Made by a program: the position numbers and the translations under genes
The notes under the pieces: generated by a model
Databases searched by the model: none
What the model saw: only the letters and a program-made list of their open reading frames with translations
Told to the model about the DNA's origin: nothing
Source: Achromobacter aloeverae
GTDB lineage: Bacteria > Pseudomonadota > Gammaproteobacteria > Burkholderiales > Burkholderiaceae_B
NCBI RefSeq assembly: GCF_004121055.1
Contig: NZ_PYAL01000001.1
Coordinates: forward strand, 558,001-622,000
Direction: 5' to 3'
DNA length: 64,000 bases
Shown here: positions 38,009 through 46,534 of the stretch, in pieces
Position numbering within the stretch: position 1 is the stretch's first letter
Layout: the number at the start of each line of letters is the position of its first letter

Positions 38009-38146
38009 TCGCTCTCGATACCAACGTCATTTCCGAGCTGCGGAAGGAAGATCGCACCCGCGCCGAATGTCCAGACCTGGATCGATGCGCAGATGATCGA
38101 AACGCTGTCCCGGTCGGCCATCACCGTGACCGAACTGCGCTTCTGA
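38005..38146 (+). pseudogene. Broken vapC-type PIN-domain toxin
   Basis: The first codons encode MIALDTNVISELRK, the N-terminus of a PIN-domain ribonuclease with its first metal-binding Asp. The frame then shifts near 38065: a different frame continues with VQTWIDAQ and SAITVTELRF, the next conserved VapC segments, and stops at 38144-38146. A normal VapC is about 130-140 residues, so the toxin is both frameshifted and truncated and should be inactive. Confidence 0.65.
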
Positions 38147-38313
38147 AGCGATACCGTAAGCCAGTGCCGTAGCTCTTCGATGAATTCTTGCCGTTAATTT
38201 TTGACCGAACATAGGAACAGCCTCGGGACACACCGTGTCTCCAAGGCTCTTTCGTTCCCACAAGAATGGCACTGTGGTGCCGCAAGAACGATCCCGCTCA
38301 ACCCCTGCCTCGA

Positions 38314-39312
38314 CTAGTGCAGCGGGGCCGCGATTTTCCATTTCTCGATCAGCGTGCCCCAACGCTCCGACTCTTGCGCCATCAGTTGCCCAAAAGACGC
38401 GGCGGTGTTCGGCAGGGACGGTGGAGCAAAACCACGAAGCTGCAATGCCTCTTGAAGAGACGGCATGCTCAAGACCGTGTTAAGGGACTTGTTCAGCCTC
38501 TCGATCACCTCTGGCGGCGTTCCCTCGGGCGCTACCAGTCCCTGCCACGAGTCGACATGGAGGTCCGAGGGCAGGCCCAGCTCCTCCACCGTGGGGATAT
38601 CCGGTGCCATCGCCGAACGCTCAGGAGAGAAGACAGCAAGCGCACGGACCGATCCCGCCTCTAAATAAGGAGTGGCGACCGCGAGAGACATGAATAACGT
38701 GTCGACCCTGCCTCCAATCAAATCCGCGAACGCAGGGTCCGGACTTCTATAGGGAACTTGTAGAAGCGATACGTTCGACTTCATCTGGAACAACTGATAA
38801 AGCAGATGGCCGGTCGTCCCCGGAGCGGGGGTCGCGCATTTTATGGCGCCGGGATCTTCGCGTGCCCGCCTGACGAGCTCATCGACGGACTTCAGCTCAG
38901 TGTGGCGGCCAGTGAGCAAGACCATGGGTACACGCGCGACCAAGCCGATAGGCCGGAAGTCCTCGCGCATGTCATACCGGAAACTGCCATAAACCGCCCG
39001 ATGGATGAGGTTGGGCCTGCTTGCCAAAAACAGCGTATAGCCATCTCCCTTGCTCCGCGATGCCTCCCTGGCCGCAATACTGCCACCCGACCCACTGCGA
39101 TTTTCCACGATTACCGCCTGGCCCAGGTCCTTGGCCATCTCTTTCCCGACCAGGCGCGTCAGTATGTCCGAGCCACTGCCGGCCGCGAATCCCACCACGA
39201 TCTTTACCGGCTGCTCCGGGTACGCCGCAATGGCGTCCTGCCAGGAACCGCACATCGGGACCGCACTGCCAGCCGCCAGAACGGCGCACAGGCCACGCTT
39301 GCTCAACGTCAT
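38314..39312 (-). CDS. Bug family (TctC-type) periplasmic binding protein
   Basis: A 332-aa tripartite tricarboxylate-type receptor. A signal peptide (about residues 1-30) precedes PVKIVVGFAAGSGSDILTRL, the family's ligand-binding loop, then VIVENRSGSGGSIAA and GYTLFLAS. The C-terminal APEGTPPEVIERLNKSL motif is also typical. Such proteins are greatly expanded in Bordetella and bind carboxylates and related compounds. The chosen ATG has an excellent AAGGAG box. No transporter or enzyme gene lies next to it: upstream is a possible gene remnant and then chrA, so it is an orphan receptor and its ligand cannot be inferred. Confidence 0.92.
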   Translation of the reverse strand: MTLSKRGLCAVLAAGSAVPMCGSWQDAIAAYPEQPVKIVVGFAAGSGSDILTRLVGKEMAKDLGQAVIVENRSGSGGSIAAREASRSKGDGYTLFLASRPNLIHRAVYGSFRYDMREDFRPIGLVARVPMVLLTGRHTELKSVDELVRRAREDPGAIKCATPAPGTTGHLLYQLFQMKSNVSLLQVPYRSPDPAFADLIGGRVDTLFMSLAVATPYLEAGSVRALAVFSPERSAMAPDIPTVEELGLPSDLHVDSWQGLVAPEGTPPEVIERLNKSLNTVLSMPSLQEALQLRGFAPPSLPNTAASFGQLMAQESERWGTLIEKWKIAAPLH

Positions 39313-39383
39313 CGTCGTCTCCTTCGTTTGTGAGTTTTCCCCTCCGCTTTTTTTGAGATGTTCGAGTAAGTGCGAGGCACCCA

Positions 39384-39530
39384 ATGATGGTTCCGTCCTA
39401 CGTCGTCTCCCATTCCCGCACTCTCGGCGCGCGCCCCGTAGGCGCACTGATCACTGCCCTTATCGCTGCGCGGTACGGGATGTCGATGTGCATTCTTGCT
39501 GCGTTCAACGGGTTCGGCGTCCAGCGCGCG
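39384..39530 (+). pseudogene. Possible remnant of an MFS transporter
   Basis: In the gap between the Bug gene and chrA one frame encodes RPVGALITALIAARYGMS followed by a hydrophobic stretch, resembling the last membrane helices of major facilitator exporters (typically PLGALLAGxLAERFG). It has no proper beginning, and after about 50 residues it runs into sequence overlapping chrA. I regard it as a possible decayed fragment, with low confidence. Confidence 0.25.
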
Positions 39531-39564
39531 GGCCGACCGGAGCCCGCCATTGCCCACACCGCCC

Positions 39565-40764
39565 TTAGTTCAGCAGCGGGAAAACCGCCAGGCCTATCAC
39601 CGCCGCGCCGAGAACGACCATCGGCTCGGACAGTTTCTTGAACCGCAGCAGCAACAGCACCGTGGCGACCGCCAACAGCAATGTCGGCACATCGACGATG
39701 GTGCGCCGGGCGATCACGATGACCGCGCCCGCGATGGCGCCGACCGCCGCGGCGGTCACGCCGTCAACGAAGGCAAGAATACCGGGCAGCTTGCCGTACT
39801 TCTTGAAGTACGGCGCCGGGATGATGGTGAACAGGTAGCACGGCAGGAAGGTAGCCAAGGCCGCCACGCAGGCACCCGGCAGGCCCGCGACCAGGTAACC
39901 GATGAAGCCGACGGTGATGACCACGGGACCTGGCGTTATCATCGCCACGGCTACGGCATCGACGAATTGCTTATCGTCGAGCCAGTGAAAGTCGGTCACC
40001 ACGCCGCCATAGAGAAATGGCACGATGGCCAAGCCCGAACCGAAGACGAAAGCCCCGGCCTTGGCGAAGAACAAGCCGATCCGCGAGAGCAGCGGCCAGT
40101 CCAGCGTGCCGAGCGTAACCCCCGTCGGCACGGATACCGCGACGAGCGCCGAAAGATGACCTGACTTCAGCCACCTGGGCGGCGCGCGCCTGAACCAGGC
40201 TAGCAGGCCCGCGGCGAGAAACAGCCAGGCAATCTCGGATTCGGTGATGACGGTGACGGCGGCCAGCACCAGATAAATGGCCCACAGCAGTTTGTCCTTG
40301 CCCACGCTCTTGACGGTGAGCTTGTAGCCGCTGATGGCAATAATGCCGATCACGGCGGCGCTCACGCCGTAGAACACGGCCTGCATCCAGGTCAGTCCGC
40401 CAAAATGCACATAGGCCCAACCCAGCACCACGACCATGAAGAAGGACGGCAGCACGAAAGCGATGCCCACCAGCGTGGCGCCAAGGATGCGGTAATGCAC
40501 GTAGCCGAGGTAGATGGCAAGCTGCGCGGCCAGGGGCCCCGGCGCGAGCTGGGCCAGCGCCAGCCCTTCCTTGTAGTCGCCGTCGGTGATCCAGGCCCGC
40601 CCTTCCACCAGGTCGCGGCGCATATAGCCGGCCAAGGCAACCGGGCCGCCAAAGCCCAGCGCCCCCAGCCTGATGAAATACAGGACGAGCTGCCAGAGGG
40701 TATAGGCGGGTGGCGACACTGGCGGCGCCGCGCCATCGCGGGTGGATTCTTGGGAAGGAGTCAT
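39565..40764 (-). CDS. chrA: Chromate transporter
   Basis: A 399-aa long-chain ChrA (CHR family) with two homologous halves, each with several membrane helices. The first half has LGALGFGGPVALAGYM and LALAQLAPGPLAAQLAIYLG; the second has the counterparts AFVFGSGLAIVPFL and AVAMITPGPVVITVGFIGY (in part MITPGPVVITVGFIG). It exports chromate from the cytoplasm by proton-driven antiport. It follows chrB by 23 bp on the same strand, the usual chrBA resistance operon. AGGGGC precedes the ATG. Confidence 0.95.
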   Translation of the reverse strand: MTPSQESTRDGAAPPVSPPAYTLWQLVLYFIRLGALGFGGPVALAGYMRRDLVEGRAWITDGDYKEGLALAQLAPGPLAAQLAIYLGYVHYRILGATLVGIAFVLPSFFMVVVLGWAYVHFGGLTWMQAVFYGVSAAVIGIIAISGYKLTVKSVGKDKLLWAIYLVLAAVTVITESEIAWLFLAAGLLAWFRRAPPRWLKSGHLSALVAVSVPTGVTLGTLDWPLLSRIGLFFAKAGAFVFGSGLAIVPFLYGGVVTDFHWLDDKQFVDAVAVAMITPGPVVITVGFIGYLVAGLPGACVAALATFLPCYLFTIIPAPYFKKYGKLPGILAFVDGVTAAAVGAIAGAVIVIARRTIVDVPTLLLAVATVLLLLRFKKLSEPMVVLGAAVIGLAVFPLLN

Positions 40765-40787
40765 GATGTGCCCCTGAACGGGAGGAC

Positions 40788-41774
40788 TCAGGTCTTGTGG
40801 CGGCCACTGGAAAAATGGGCATACAGGGAATCCAGCACGGCGCCGGTTTCGGCCAGCAAGGCATCGTCGTCGGGCAGGCGTTTGCGAGCGCCGGCCAGCA
40901 TGGCCTCAAAGCCGGCCGCTTCGGGCACCGCCACGCCACCCACGTCCAGCGCATGCACCAGGGCCCCCAGTTGTGCAAGGCCGCGATTGTCGTCGAGGCC
41001 GAAGCTGGCAAGCAGGACCTCGAACGACACCCGTTCGCCCACATGCGTGAACGCGGCGCCGTCGAAATCAAAGCCCAGGGCGTCGGCCGGGCAGTCCGCG
41101 GGGCTTTCCAGCCACAGGAATCGGGCGGCAGGATCGATGAAGCGTTGAATCAACCAGGCGCAGGCAATGCGATCGACCCAAAGATGGCGCCGCGTCGCCC
41201 AGCGGCGGCCTTGGTAGTGGACGGGATCGCGGCGGACGATACCGCCTTCCGCCATGTGAGGTTCGCCGGGCGACAGGATCGCCTCGATGGCATTGGAGAA
41301 ATCCTGCCACTGCGCCTGCGCGCGCAGCGACGTTTCGTTGGGGAAGAAATCGATCCGGCGCAGCGCCTGGTAAGTGCGCTGGTGCCGGCGCAGCAACCGG
41401 TTCAGCTCGGCCGCGCTCAGCGTAGCCAGGTTCTGGCGCGCCTCGAACAGGTCGGCCAGCCAGTCGTCATAGTCAGCCGTGCGATCGAACAAGGCCTGAA
41501 GTGCCGCCGACTCCTCGGCATTCCGGGCCTGGACGCGCAGCAACCACGACTGCCCGCCCTCCTCGCTGGTCTCGGCGGCCAGGTCGCCCAGCTGGGCCGC
41601 TTGCTCTGCATGCGATGGCAACAGATACGCGCCGTCGCGCAAGGCAATGCAGCCCTGCGCCTTGAGCGCACGCCAGATGCGCATGCGCGCCGTGGCGCCG
41701 CCGGTCGGCAGGCTGACGATGAGCAGAAGCCAGGGAGAAGCGGACGGGGTTTCCATGGCAGGTAAGATAGCCAT
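40788..41774 (-). CDS. chrB: Chromate resistance regulator ChrB
   Basis: A 328-aa protein with the ChrB N-terminal regulatory part (LPTGGATARMRIWRALKAQGC, in part ARMRIWRALKAQG, and LRDGAYLLP) and the C-terminal ChrB domain (RRHLWVDRIACAWLIQRFIDP, in part VDRIACAWLI, and FDFDGAAFTHVGERVSFE). In related operons ChrB is a chromate-sensing activator/repressor of chrA. The ATG used is at 41774; another ATG at 41756 (METPSAS) is equally plausible, since neither has a ribosome binding site. A TACAAT -10-like box about 20 bp upstream suggests a nearly leaderless transcript. Confidence 0.93.
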   Translation of the reverse strand: MAILPAMETPSASPWLLLIVSLPTGGATARMRIWRALKAQGCIALRDGAYLLPSHAEQAAQLGDLAAETSEEGGQSWLLRVQARNAEESAALQALFDRTADYDDWLADLFEARQNLATLSAAELNRLLRRHQRTYQALRRIDFFPNETSLRAQAQWQDFSNAIEAILSPGEPHMAEGGIVRRDPVHYQGRRWATRRHLWVDRIACAWLIQRFIDPAARFLWLESPADCPADALGFDFDGAAFTHVGERVSFEVLLASFGLDDNRGLAQLGALVHALDVGGVAVPEAAGFEAMLAGARKRLPDDDALLAETGAVLDSLYAHFSSGRHKT

Positions 41775-41793
41775 GTAGTTCTATCTCTGCAAG

Positions 41794-41811
41794 ATTGTAG
41801 AGGTCGCTACA
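41794..41811 (-). promoter_or_regulatory. chrBA promoter region with short palindrome
   Basis: On the minus strand a TACAAT -10-like hexamer (41794-41799) overlaps an inverted repeat TGTAG-6 bp-CTACA (41796-41811). Its place just before chrB suits an operator bound by ChrB, but the assignment is inference. Confidence 0.45.
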
Positions 41812-41882
41812 CAACCTACCCGTAGCCGGGATGGTCGAAAACCCGGCCGACACTGGGTCTGTCCCGCCCCCGGAACGACAAG

Positions 41883-41916
41883 ACGCCCCGCCGCCTCGAA
41901 AGAGACGGCGGGGCGT
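41883..41916 (-). terminator. Hairpin terminator of the phospholipase gene
   Basis: An 11-bp GC-rich stem (acgccccgccg / cggcggggcgt) plus three inner pairs lies between the convergent-free end of the phospholipase gene and the chrB promoter. On the minus strand it is followed by TCTTGTCGTT. Confidence 0.65.
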
Positions 41917-41938
41917 TCATGGGATGCCGGCCTCCCGC

Positions 41939-44224
41939 CTACGCCTGGGTGGCGCCCGTCCCCATCGCCGGATCGGACACGGAGTCCTTGCCGATTTCAA
42001 CGCGGCCCGCGTAGCGGCGCTTGAACGACGCCGCTCCCGTGCAGGTCACGACGAAGTCGTACCAGTTGCCGCTATCGCCCAGGGACCAGCTCAATTCGCC
42101 GACCTGACCCGCTTGCACGGTGGCCGTCCAGGGACCGTCGTTGCGATAGGCCTTGGCCGTCGCGGTGAAGACGCAGGCCGCGTTGCCATTGTTATGGAGC
42201 TTCACCACTACCTGGGCCGGATCGCAGACTTCGTAGCAGACCTGGATTTCCGGCCCTCCCGACGCCTGCTGTTCGTTGAGATTGCCGACGAATTCCCGGT
42301 GATAGCCATTGGGCCCCAGCACCCACAGGTCATAGGCGCCGCCGTCAGTCACCGGCACCGTCCATACCCCGTCCAGCGTCTTGCCCGCCTCGACCACATA
42401 GCGGCGCGGCGCCAGGTCCAGGTGATGCTTGTCGTAGACATGGAACACCGCGCCCGCGCTGCCATTGTTGGCAAACGTCAGCGTAACGGTACTGGCCCCG
42501 GCGGCGACGTGCGCGGTGGTGTGCAACTCATAGGGCAGCGCGCGCGACGGACGGGTTCCGGTCGCTTGCGCCGGCAGGACCGAAGCGGTCGTCGCGGCCG
42601 GAATCGTCACCGCGGACAACGCGGCCTGCGCCGCCGCCAGGCTGTCGGCCGTGGCCTTGTCGGTTCGCCCGGAAAGCGTCTCCAGGGCATCGACGTTGGG
42701 GCTCACGAAGTTGAAGCAGGACGTCAGGTCGCCGCATATCGCGCGGCGGTAATTGCTGATCTGCGGCTCCTTCACGCCAAAGCGCTTCTCCAGGAACATC
42801 AGCGTAGAGGTGTGATCGAATACCTGCGAGTTCACGTAGCCGCCGCGGCTCCATGGCGATACCACCCACATCGGCACGCGCGGGCCGGGACCGAACGGGC
42901 GTCCGTCCACCGTCGGCTGCGTGGCGTCGATGGGCGTGTAGTTGTGATACTCCACCGCCATGTCCGGGTCGGACAGCGTCGAACCGCCCGCCACGCTGCC
43001 GTCGGCGAAATGCGAGGGCGCCGTCGGCGGCGGCAGGTGATCGAAGAAGCCGTCGTTCTCGTCATAGTTGATCAACAGGACCGTCTTGCTCCAGACCTCG
43101 GGGTTGGACGTGAGCGCGTCCAGCACTTCCTGCACGTACCAGGCGCCCTGCGTGGGGCTCGAAGGGCCCGGATGCTCGCTGTAGATCGACGGCGGAATGA
43201 TCCACGAAACCGACGGCAGCTTGCCATTGGCGATGTCGTCGCGGAAGCTTTCAAGGAAGCCGTAGGGCATGGTGTTGCCGAAACCCTTGGCCAGCGGGCT
43301 GAGGGCGTCGTCGATGGCCGGATCGTAGAACGCGCCGGCCGCGCTGGGCGCATTGTTCTTGATGTCGGTCGCCGCCACGTACACCGGGCGGCGCGCGACG
43401 GGCATGTCCTCGATGGCCTTGCGCCAATGACGGAAACCCATCATCTCGTTGCAGCCGTAGTTGTCGACCAGGCTCTGGTAGACCTTCCACTTCACGCCGG
43501 CCTTTTCCAGCCGGTCCGCATAGGTGGTCCACGTCCAGCCGGCGGTCGATGCGCCGATGTCGTTACCGCCGTTGAATTCATTGTTCAGGCCGGCGGTAGG
43601 CGTATACGTGCCGCCATTGGGATCCGTGCCGTTCGGACCGTTGGTGCCGGTCCAGTAGAACAGGCGGTTGGCGATGGTGCCGGTGTGGATCCCGCAGTGA
43701 TAGTGGTCGCACAGCGTGAAGGCCTCCGCCAGCGAGCGCTGGAAGGGGACTTCCGCCGTCTCGTAGTAGCCCATGGCCAGCGGCTTCTTGGCATCCGGCC
43801 AGTTGGCCATGCGGCCGTTGTCCCAGGCTTTCTGGGAGTCGACCCAGGTGTGGGGCGTGCTGCCGGCGCGGATGGCATTGCCCGCGGCCTCGTCCAGGTG
43901 GTAAGGGATCAGCGTGCCGGCCCCCGGCGACGCGGTGCCGGTATAGGCCTGGTAGAAAACGTTGGGCGTGGCGGGCGTGGGAATGGGAAAGCGGTCGCCA
44001 TAGCCGCGCACGCCCTTGTAGGTGCCGAAGTAGCTGTCGAAGGAGCGGTTCTCCAACATCAGCATCACCACGTACTCGACGTCGTTGATGGTGCCCGTGA
44101 CGTTGTTGGCCTCGATGGCCAATGCGCGGCGGATGGCCGGCGGAAAGGCGGTCAGCGCGACGGCCGCGGCGCCCGTGCCGAGCGAATTTTGCAGGAACCT
44201 GCGTTTCGATGAATTGAAGCTCAT
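41939..44224 (-). CDS. plcC: Phosphocholine-specific phospholipase C, Tat-exported
   Basis: A 761-aa phospholipase C of the phosphoesterase family. The N-terminus has a twin-arginine signal (SSKRRFLQNS followed by a hydrophobic stretch). Catalytic-family motifs are MLENRSFDSYFG near residue 55 and NYDENDGFFDHLPPP near 380. Two C-terminal DUF756 beta domains (about 560-650 and 660-750) complete the usual architecture. It should be folded in the cytoplasm, exported by Tat, and hydrolyse phosphatidylcholine or sphingomyelin outside the inner membrane. A small lipoprotein gene lies 67 bp upstream on the same strand. Such enzymes serve phosphate or choline scavenging, or damage to host membranes. 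Confidence 0.94.
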   Translation of the reverse strand: MSFNSSKRRFLQNSLGTGAAAVALTAFPPAIRRALAIEANNVTGTINDVEYVVMLMLENRSFDSYFGTYKGVRGYGDRFPIPTPATPNVFYQAYTGTASPGAGTLIPYHLDEAAGNAIRAGSTPHTWVDSQKAWDNGRMANWPDAKKPLAMGYYETAEVPFQRSLAEAFTLCDHYHCGIHTGTIANRLFYWTGTNGPNGTDPNGGTYTPTAGLNNEFNGGNDIGASTAGWTWTTYADRLEKAGVKWKVYQSLVDNYGCNEMMGFRHWRKAIEDMPVARRPVYVAATDIKNNAPSAAGAFYDPAIDDALSPLAKGFGNTMPYGFLESFRDDIANGKLPSVSWIIPPSIYSEHPGPSSPTQGAWYVQEVLDALTSNPEVWSKTVLLINYDENDGFFDHLPPPTAPSHFADGSVAGGSTLSDPDMAVEYHNYTPIDATQPTVDGRPFGPGPRVPMWVVSPWSRGGYVNSQVFDHTSTLMFLEKRFGVKEPQISNYRRAICGDLTSCFNFVSPNVDALETLSGRTDKATADSLAAAQAALSAVTIPAATTASVLPAQATGTRPSRALPYELHTTAHVAAGASTVTLTFANNGSAGAVFHVYDKHHLDLAPRRYVVEAGKTLDGVWTVPVTDGGAYDLWVLGPNGYHREFVGNLNEQQASGGPEIQVCYEVCDPAQVVVKLHNNGNAACVFTATAKAYRNDGPWTATVQAGQVGELSWSLGDSGNWYDFVVTCTGAASFKRRYAGRVEIGKDSVSDPAMGTGATQA

Positions 44225-44291
44225 GCTGTGTCGTGTCGCTTGAATCTTGCGTTGCCGCCTGGACAGGCGGAAAAGGAATCGGAAGTTCCGG

Positions 44292-44483
44292 TCAGGGCGC
44301 CGGCGCGCAATGCATCGTGGTGCACTGTGCCGGCGTCGAGGTATCCGGCGGCGTACTGTCCGACGGGTTGGAAGGCGTCGGCGTCGTCGCAGGATCCGGG
44401 TCGGAATCGTGCGAGCTGCCGTCGAAGCAGCCGCCCAGCGTAACGATCAACGCGAACCCGCACACGAGCCGCACTACGGTCAT
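44292..44483 (-). CDS. Small lipoprotein upstream of plcC
   Basis: A 63-aa protein with a lipoprotein signal peptide (lipobox VTLGGC, acylated Cys19) followed by a Ser/Thr/Pro/Asp-rich disordered tail with three further Cys residues near the end (QCTTMHCAPAP has two). I chose the ATG at 44483; a TTG at 44492 would add three residues. It is co-oriented with plcC and 67 bp away. Function unknown; it may aid or accompany the exported phospholipase. Confidence 0.7.
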   Translation of the reverse strand: MTVVRLVCGFALIVTLGGCFDGSSHDSDPDPATTPTPSNPSDSTPPDTSTPAQCTTMHCAPAP

Positions 44484-44721
44484 AGGTTTCAATTTGCACC
44501 CCAGTCATATGGCAACCCGGCGGCATGGTTCCACCGGGCATGCGCATTGTGGACACGCGGCAAGACGCGGGAATGTCATCTCGGCCAAGCTTGCCTATAG
44601 GGCCATCAGCCGTTTGCGGGGTCAGTTCCAAACGGCAACAAGCGTGACGCGACATTACACATTTCCGTGCATGTGCGCCAGGGAATAGGTAAATAAAAAA
44701 AGCGCGGAAGTCGCGGAAAAA

Positions 44722-45600
44722 CTAGTGGATCGAAGCGCCGGGCAGGCTGGCGATGAAGGCCTCCGCCAGGGGCATGGACGCGCGCTCCCGCATGCAGTAG
44801 AGATACACGCGCAGCAGCGGTGGATCGGGCTCGATGGCGACCGTTCGCAGGTTGTCGTCCCGGGGCACGTCCCGCACGGGCATCAGCGTGCAGCCCAGGT
44901 TGTGCTGGACGGCTCGGCAAATCATCTCCCGGCTGCCCATTTCCAGCACGGCGCGGGGCCTGACGGCCTGCGCGTTCATGGCCTCTTCCATGAGGCTGCG
45001 GGTCCACGAGCCCTGCTCGCGCAGCAACAGCGTGTGCGCGGCCAGGTCGCGCAATGCGATCCGGCCCCGCCCGGCCAGGGGGTGGGCGCGATGCGCGACC
45101 AGCACCAGCGGGTCGGTCGCGATCTCGCAGCGCAGCAGGCGCGCGTCGTTGAGCGGCTCGGAGGCCACCGCCAGGTCGACGCGCGCGTCGAACAAGGCTT
45201 CCAGCACGGAGCGCGAATTGCCGACCTCGATGCCTATCCGCGCATCCGGATACTGGTCGCGGAATCCGCAGATGATGGATGCGATGTAGTTGGGACCCGT
45301 GGTCCCGATATGCAGCGCCCCCGACAAGAGCTGCCTGCCGTTGCGCAGCTTGAAATCGATGTCGTGCTGGATCTGCATCATCTGCCGGGCCAGCGGCATC
45401 AGTTCCGTGCCCGTGCGCGTGAGCGCCAGGCGGCCGCCGCGCCGGTGGAACAACTCCACGCCGTAGTCGGACTCCAGCTGCTGGATGCGCGCCGTCACCG
45501 TGGGTTGGCTGACCTGCAGCTGCCTGGCCGCGGCGGTCATGCTGCCCTGTCGCGCGGTTTCATAGAACGCAGCCAATAGAAAGGGAAGCATGGAATGCAC
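44722..45600 (-). CDS. LysR family transcriptional regulator
   Basis: A 292-aa LysR regulator: winged helix at the N-terminus (about 5-65; ARQGSMTAAARQLQVSQPTVTARIQQLE, in parts GSMTAAARQLQVSQPTVT) and a periplasmic-binding-like effector domain (about 90-290). LRNGRQLLSGALHIGTTGPNYI precedes the first effector strand. It is not adjacent to an obvious divergent target: upstream is a repeat-containing gap and an unknown gene on the same strand. The effector domain resembles that of CbbR/CysB-type activators only in general. Targets unknown. A second in-frame Met three codons in (MLPFLL) is possible. Confidence 0.9.
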   Translation of the reverse strand: MHSMLPFLLAAFYETARQGSMTAAARQLQVSQPTVTARIQQLESDYGVELFHRRGGRLALTRTGTELMPLARQMMQIQHDIDFKLRNGRQLLSGALHIGTTGPNYIASIICGFRDQYPDARIGIEVGNSRSVLEALFDARVDLAVASEPLNDARLLRCEIATDPLVLVAHRAHPLAGRGRIALRDLAAHTLLLREQGSWTRSLMEEAMNAQAVRPRAVLEMGSREMICRAVQHNLGCTLMPVRDVPRDDNLRTVAIEPDPPLLRVYLYCMRERASMPLAEAFIASLPGASIH

Positions 45601-45734
45601 GGCGCGCGGCGCCGCGGGCAGGGCCGCGGCAGGAGACGGAAGGATATCGAGTTATACGGCCTGAGCTTGACACTGGGATGAAAGCCCGCTGTCTGTTTCC
45701 TGACTACCCCGTCCTGAAACCCGTCCCGCCACCC

Positions 45735-45776
45735 CGTCCTCCTCGCGCCGTCCTCCTCGCGCCGTCCTCCTCGCCC
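45735..45776. repeat. Three tandem copies of a 14-bp unit
   Basis: CGTCCTCCTCGCGC occurs twice exactly and once with a 1-2 base change, in the gap between the LysR gene and the unknown gene at 45812. It looks like a minisatellite in the LysR upstream region, where copy number could influence promoter spacing. Confidence 0.7.
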
Positions 45777-45811
45777 CGCCCTCCTCCCCCGGCCAGACTG
45801 CCCCGGCCTGA

Positions 45812-46534
45812 TTACCTCGCCGGCGCGGCCACGGGCGCAGTGGCGGCCGCCTGGGGTACGGACATGGGCGTGGCAGCAGCCGTCTCCGGCGCGGCATCGG
45901 CCTCGTTGACTATCATCCGCGGCTCGGTGTCGGGAGTAGTGACTACCGGCTCCGGCACGGTGGCGGGCGTGCCATAGACGCACACGGTCACGCCGAAGGT
46001 CGAATGCCCGTCGTCCCTGCCCGCCACCCGGACCTTTACGGCCTCTTGGCCCAGCTTCACCAGATAGCCCTTGGCCATGTCGGCGACCACGCCCGACAGG
46101 CGCCGGCTACCCATGACGTGCCCCTGGATCAGGATCTGGTGCACCTGCAACTTCTCCAGGTCGGGGCGCAGCTCGTCCAGCCATCGGTGCAGCGTGGGCC
46201 GCAATTTTTCCAGCCGCTCGCGCACCTCGGCGCCATACCGTTCCACGTGCTTCGCCGGGGACATGCTGACCACGGAACTGCCGCGCATGGCGTAGCGCCG
46301 CGTCAGCCTGGGTCTTTCCTGCGAGGCATCCATCGATACGGTGCACGCCGCCTGCGACTCCGCGGTACCCCCCAGCGCAAGCCGCGTCAGCGCGGCTTCG
46401 TCGGGTTGACCCGCCGGCCCCGCCGCCACGGCCAGGATGTCCCCGGCGCCGCCATCCACGCTCAACCCGTGGGCATACGAACTGAAGCTCAGATGGCCGG
46501 GATCAGAGAGGAAATTCAGGCGGTCAAGGGACAT
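45812..46534 (-). CDS. Protein of unknown function
   Basis: A 240-aa protein I do not recognise. It starts MSLDRLNFLSDP with a GGAG box 7-8 bases upstream, so a longer frame to 46582 is less likely. The centre (about 90-170) is charged, with helices such as HVERYGAEVRERLEKLRP and a hydrophobic strand VHQILIQGHVMG, then a predicted alpha/beta part to about 185. The last 55 residues are Ala/Pro/Thr-rich and disordered. There is no signal peptide or membrane segment. It is divergent from the acyl-ACP operon at 46878 with a 343-bp shared promoter region, so joint regulation is possible. Confidence 0.6.
   Translation of the reverse strand: MSLDRLNFLSDPGHLSFSSYAHGLSVDGGAGDILAVAAGPAGQPDEAALTRLALGGTAESQAACTVSMDASQERPRLTRRYAMRGSSVVSMSPAKHVERYGAEVRERLEKLRPTLHRWLDELRPDLEKLQVHQILIQGHVMGSRRLSGVVADMAKGYLVKLGQEAVKVRVAGRDDGHSTFGVTVCVYGTPATVPEPVVTTPDTEPRMIVNEADAAPETAAATPMSVPQAAATAPVAAPAR

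Noticed and set aside
39309-39557. An 82-aa minus-strand open frame upstream of the Bug gene
   Set aside because: It overlaps the strong ribosome binding site and start of the Bug gene and its composition is not protein-like.
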